From Persicaria tinctoria (taxonomy: Eukaryota; Streptophyta; Magnoliopsida; Caryophyllales; Polygonaceae): a stretch of DNA of 64,000 nt. The DNA is taken from the NCBI GenBank assembly GCA_037127255.1, contig JBANSL010000009.1:27782475-27846474 (forward strand), read 5' to 3'. The notes below the pieces were generated by a model. That model saw only the letters and a list, made by a program, of their open reading frames with translations, did not search any database and was not told the origin of the DNA. This document shows, one piece after another, positions 60,319-64,000 of this stretch (positions are counted from its first letter, which is position 1; every line of letters starts with the position of its first letter). Made by a program: the position numbers and the translations under genes.

Positions 60319-60854
60319 GGCAAAAGTAAGCATAAAAGAAAAGAAGTCATCATCTAAATGGAAAAAAATGCATGAGTTGTATGGCTATTGAAATCGAAAA
60401 GTGCTTATTGATGTGTATCGGAGTTTATGTTATTGGAATGGTTTGCGAAGTATGAAAGTTTTGGTGTTGTTCTGGTTGGTTGTTGTTCCTTTTTCCCGGA
60501 TTTTTAGCACCACAAGCCTAAATATTTCCCATACCTTGTGTTCCTACCAAAGCCTCATTACAACCCTATAAAAGTCCTCATGATTTTGTTTGCAAGTGAT
60601 AACTTTCACGGTGTATAGAGCATTTTGGATTGAGTTGAGAGTTGGAATTTAAAGCCTAAACAAATGAGAGCTTGAGTGAAACACATTATCCCGGTGAGGT
60701 TGGATTAAATTTGTCTTTACTATTGGATCGCTCATATACTTGCTAGGATATTTTTTTTCTCTTATTAATGGCTCCTACTACGTGATGTTGCTTTTCTAAA
60801 CTATAGCACGAAGATCTTATTTGTGGGATGATCAATTCTCTATTTGTTTTTTCA

Positions 60855-60893
60855 TTGCTTGAGGACAAGCAAAAGTCTAAGCATGGGGTAATT
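60855..60893 (+). promoter_or_regulatory. Polypurine tract with upstream AGGA-loop hairpin
   Basis: TTGCTTG-AGGA-CAAGCAA (60855-60872) is followed by AAGTCTAAGCATGGGGTAAT and then the LTR start TGATAGAG at 60894. Confidence 0.85.
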
Positions 60894-63519
60894 TGATAGA
60901 GTATATTTTAGTCATGTTTTAAGTATAGATTTGCATATTAATTTAGAGCATTTTTATATATTTTATAGCTTATTTAGTATTATTCGATTTTCGGAGTCTA
61001 CACTAGTATTTTTATATATTTCAGGTATCTTTAAGCTGGATCGTATGAATTTGGAGGCTGATCATAAATTGTGGGATTATTTTGCAATTAAAAGACAAGA
61101 CGGGCCGACTCGGATCGTAGATTGGGCTGAAACACCGAGAGGGGAGGAGACCACGTGATTTTGAAGTGCTGTTGCTACTTGCTATGCTATATATTACTAT
61201 TATATATATTAATAATATAGATAGAATAATATAATATACTCCGTATTAGATTAATTAGATAGATTATGAAGTTAGATAGAACTAGTTTAGTACCCGCACC
61301 TTGTGCGGACATATTTTTTAGTTTAAAATGGTTACATGTGTATCAGTGTATGTAACAATATATGTGGGTGCCATTATCATGCTTATTTAGATTATTATTG
61401 TAATTATTATTGATTAAAAAAAAAGAAAACTTAGTTGATTGAACTCGATTAAAACGATCGAAATTAAACTAATCCGCACAAACGTGATTAATGAACTTCA
61501 TCATCAATTGATTGAACTAAATCAAACCGAAATGAATCACACAAACACATAAATAAATAATATTTAAAGTACCCTTTTTTCAAAGCTTCCTATTATTCTT
61601 CTCTATGAGTGTCTTACCTTTATTATTTGTCTTTATTATTTGTCATTGTGTGCAATCTAATCTAGTTCTATTGAAAAAAACTTTTCATACAACATACTAT
61701 GGATTACTAACTAATATATAGAGAAGATGATTATTAGCTGAAAGCATTCATGAAATTACACAAACAAAAAATCACAATTGAGATTAAAAGCCAAAAAAAA
61801 GGCTTCGGTCTATAGGAGAAAACTAACTTAAAATGAAAGGTATCACTGGACATCGAGATGAATAGCTCACGAACCGTGGTTGCAGAAAACCAAGAGAGAC
61901 ACCCATTACACCACTTGTAAAATCAAGAAAGGTACGTTAGAATTTAGAAGAAGTGAAAAAACTAACAAAGCCTCATTTCTTTCAACAAACCCTTAAATAG
62001 ACACGATTTTTAAACTATTTATTTACAAAAAAAAAAATATAGATATACATGAGATTTTTGGGGGAAATATGAGATCTCATTATCCGTTTAAATCTTTTAT
62101 TAAAAAAAACATATTTAAAATATATTTAGATTTTCTAATTAGTTAAGATTTGATTATATTCTCTAAATTAGATAAGGAAGAATCCAAATAAATCAATTAA
62201 AACAAATTTTTTATTATTCGGAAAATAAAATATATTTAGATTTTATTATCCGAAAAATAAGTTTGTTTAGATTTTAATAATTAATTAACATAAATCAATT
62301 AATATCCTAAATAAAAAAAACTACATTAAAGGAGAAGCCGCCACATGTCGTAGCCGCCACTCTAATAAAAAAACTAATATATTTACATCAATATTAATCT
62401 TCAACTCATTAATTAAAAAAAGTGCAGGTACTAATCCGATCTAATCAACTAAAAAAATTAAAATAAATCCATTAATAAAAAAAAACAAAGATCTCAACTA
62501 ATCTTGTTACAAATTACAAAATCTTTAAAAATGGGCTACCTTAACACTGATCTTATCAACTAAAAAAATTAAAATAAATCCATTATTTTTAAAAAAAAAA
62601 GAGGCTACGTTAACACTGATCTAATCAACTAAAAAAATTTAAATAAATCCATTAATAAAAAAAAACAAAGATCTCAACTAATCTTGTTACAAATTACAAA
62701 AGCTTAAAAAAGGGCTACGTTAACCTTGATCTTATCAACTAAAAAAATTAAAATAAATCCAATAATTAAAAAAAAAAAAAAAACTCCTACTTGAAAGGAG
62801 AAGCCGCCACATGTCGTAGGCGACTTCTCCTTTAGTATTATATATTGATTTTGCTATATATACATTCATACGAAGGGGAGGCCGAATGTGAGCAAGTAAC
62901 CGGCCGACTGCCGTAATTTAGTTTACGTCTTAACCCTAAGTATGTTTTGTTTTATTTTTATGGAGACCTAAACTCTCCCGTTTCGTTTGCAATTTGAAGC
63001 TTTGTTTGGATTGATCGTGAGTTTCTAATTCTTGTTCCTTATTTCCTATATTGAATGTTTCGACTTCTTTGTGCTTGAATACTTGATTGTTTATTCTATC
63101 TTGTCCGCGCAACTAGTTAGAATCAATTCAATTGCTAGGGTTTTGTAGATTCCTGGTTGTGAACCTTAACCTAAGTGGCAAACTTGTTCCTTTAGGGCTG
63201 GTTGAACTAATTGAATGAGTAGGAAGTTGAATGTGTTGTTAAATCCTTTTTTAGGGACTGCAAATACCTTGGTTAATCTCTGAACTTAAAGCTATCAATT
63301 GGGTTAAATCCTTTTTTAGGGACTGTTCGATTGATAAGGGTTGCTAGGACTGGTTGAACTAGTAACTATATTAGGTCGGGACAAGGGCATTCATAGGAAA
63401 CCTAAAAGGACAAGAGGAAGTTACAATGATCGTTTCAACCAACTAAAGTGGAAAATTGTAGATGAAACGATTTTATTAATCGTCATCTCCGTCAATTTGT
63501 TTATAACTTGATTCTCTGT
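60894..63519 (+). repeat. 3' LTR of the second non-autonomous element, with extra internal DNA, truncated
   Basis: 60894-61080 matches 55757-55943 and 62285-63508 matches 55949-57175. Between them lie about 1.2 kb absent from the 5' LTR. Either the 5' LTR lost it or it was inserted here. Confidence 0.85.
61282..61310 (-). other. Possible Helitron 3' terminus
   Basis: On the minus strand the GC hairpin GTCCGCACAAGGTGCGGGTAC is followed by TAAACTAG and the next base T, the CTRR-type Helitron ending. The matching TC 5' end was not found to the right. A similar ending lies at about 32514 (CCGCGAAAAGTGTGGG + taataaaactag). Confidence 0.35.
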
Positions 63520-64000
63520 CCATATAAAATTAATGCCTTATGTGATCTTGGAGCTAGTGTGAGTATAATGCCTTTAACAATTTGGTCCAAGATTAAGATA
63601 GGTGCCCTGGAGCCTGTGGATGCTAGACTTTACATGGCCAATAACACGGTGGTCATTCCAACAGGCATGGTGGACAATGCATGTGCCAGTACAAGTAGGT
63701 AAATTCTTCGTCCCTGCTGATTTCTTAGTTGTTGATATGCAGGAAGATCCTGCTTGTCCAATTATCTTAGGAAGACCATTCTTGGCGACGGTGGATGCCA
63801 ACATAAGCATAAGGAAAGGAGTGCTCACCTTCAACATGAGCGATGAGGTAATTGAGTATTCCTTTAATAAAACTGAAAGGCATACAGGTCTAATGGAAGA
63901 GGTCAAATCTAACTCAGCTGGCTACATCACCTGCGGGGAACCCAAGGTCAGAAATATGACCCCTGAGGAGCTGGAAAAAAGGGACATGGAGGCCCAGGTG
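63512..64000 (+). pseudogene. Athila/Tat-like retropepsin (pol N-terminus), frameshifted, continues off window
   Basis: Aspartic protease that cuts the Gag-Pol polyprotein. The first frame reads KINALCDLGASVSIMPLTIW, with the DLGA form of the active-site triad found in Athila-type elements (D-T/S-G-A elsewhere). It continues with ARLYMANNTVVIPTGMVDNA. One extra base near 63681 shifts the frame to VPVQVGKFFVPADFLVVDM, then CPIILGRPFLATVDANISIR, the second protease hallmark (ILGRPFL). That frame stays open to the window end (EELEKRDMEAQV). It directly follows the truncated LTR of the nested element, so the deletion there removed the stretch between gag and protease. Confidence 0.92.

Larger units (their letters stand above)
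55757..63519 (+). mobile_element. Second non-autonomous Ty3-type element, tRNA-Asp primed, 3' LTR truncated
   Basis: The left LTR (55757-57361, TGATAGAG...TTCATCA) is followed by the PBS TGGCGCCGTTGCCGGGGA at 57365-57382. The interior has one ORF (57590-58186), a GC-rich insert-like block and about 2.2 kb of non-coding DNA, then a hairpin plus purine tract directly before the right LTR at 60894. The right LTR lacks its last part: it follows the left LTR to tttataactt, skips about 85 bp between two ataactt repeats, and stops after gattctctgt. There the host element's protease sequence begins. LTR sequences shared by both copies are almost identical. No protease or polymerase was found. Confidence 0.9.
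50960..64000 (+). mobile_element. Athila/Tat-like Ty3 element, 5' part, rearranged and nested
   Basis: In order: an LTR of about 2.2 kb, a tRNA-Asp-type PBS, a second partial LTR copy, a second PBS, a frameshifted gag (54760-55756), a large nested element (55757 to about 63519), and then the protease domain running off the window. PBS type and the protease motif (CDLGASVSIMP, ILGRPFLA) place it with Athila/Tat elements. The left edge is given as 50960 because copia gag seems to continue to about there; the LTR may begin TGTCATG at 50964. Confidence 0.8.

Overview
This window is nuclear DNA of a flowering plant, probably a eudicot. The evidence is intron-containing fragments of plant genes (tocopherol-pathway prenyltransferase, importin-5), an ARGOS/OSR-type gene, plant LTR-retrotransposon families with tRNA-Met or tRNA-Asp primer sites, CACTA and Mutator-like DNA transposons, and AT-rich intergenic DNA. 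Almost everything is transposon-derived. The only good candidate for an intact ordinary gene is a 72-codon ARGOS/OSR gene at 48430-48648. I saw no rRNA, tRNA, CRISPR array or bacterial operon. || Layout: (1) 1-7878 is a minus-oriented LTR of a roughly 3-kb-LTR family, split by a complete non-autonomous CACTA element (1183-5943, TSD ACA) carrying gene-like sequence. (2) 8931-16949 is a Mutator-like element holding exons of homogentisate phytyltransferase, importin-5 and a third gene, with introns retained (a Pack-MULE-type chimera). (3) 18480-31602 is a degraded CACTA element with a transposase remnant on the minus strand. A nearly intact, coding-poor LTR element (19801-30941, TSD AACCA) of the same family as region 1 sits inside it. 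(4) 31898-44622 is a large inverted-repeat composite of a hairpin-rich repeat family, interrupted by a non-autonomous LTR element (38919-44581, TSD GGTGC, tRNA-Asp PBS). (5) 44623-49779 is the least transposon-dense part. It holds the ARGOS-type gene, whose leader contains a 2.2-kb TRIM-like element (46167-48356, TSD GTTTC), then a minisatellite. (6) 49780-64000 is a nest. A copia element is broken by an Athila/Tat-like element (from about 50960) with a duplicated LTR-PBS segment, a frameshifted gag and a protease. That element is split in turn by a second non-autonomous tRNA-Asp-primed element (55757 to about 63519). || Points that stand out: the two tRNA-Asp-primed non-autonomous elements share an unrecognised ORF (PPMELNWW motif), and each carries two copies of a covarying hairpin with an invariant AGGA loop just upstream of a purine tract. 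The Mutator-like element joins parts of three host genes. The 12.7-kb composite is built from inverted modules that each carry CCTCTTGAGTCA hairpins. A TRIM ends 73 bp before the start codon of a putative organ-size gene.
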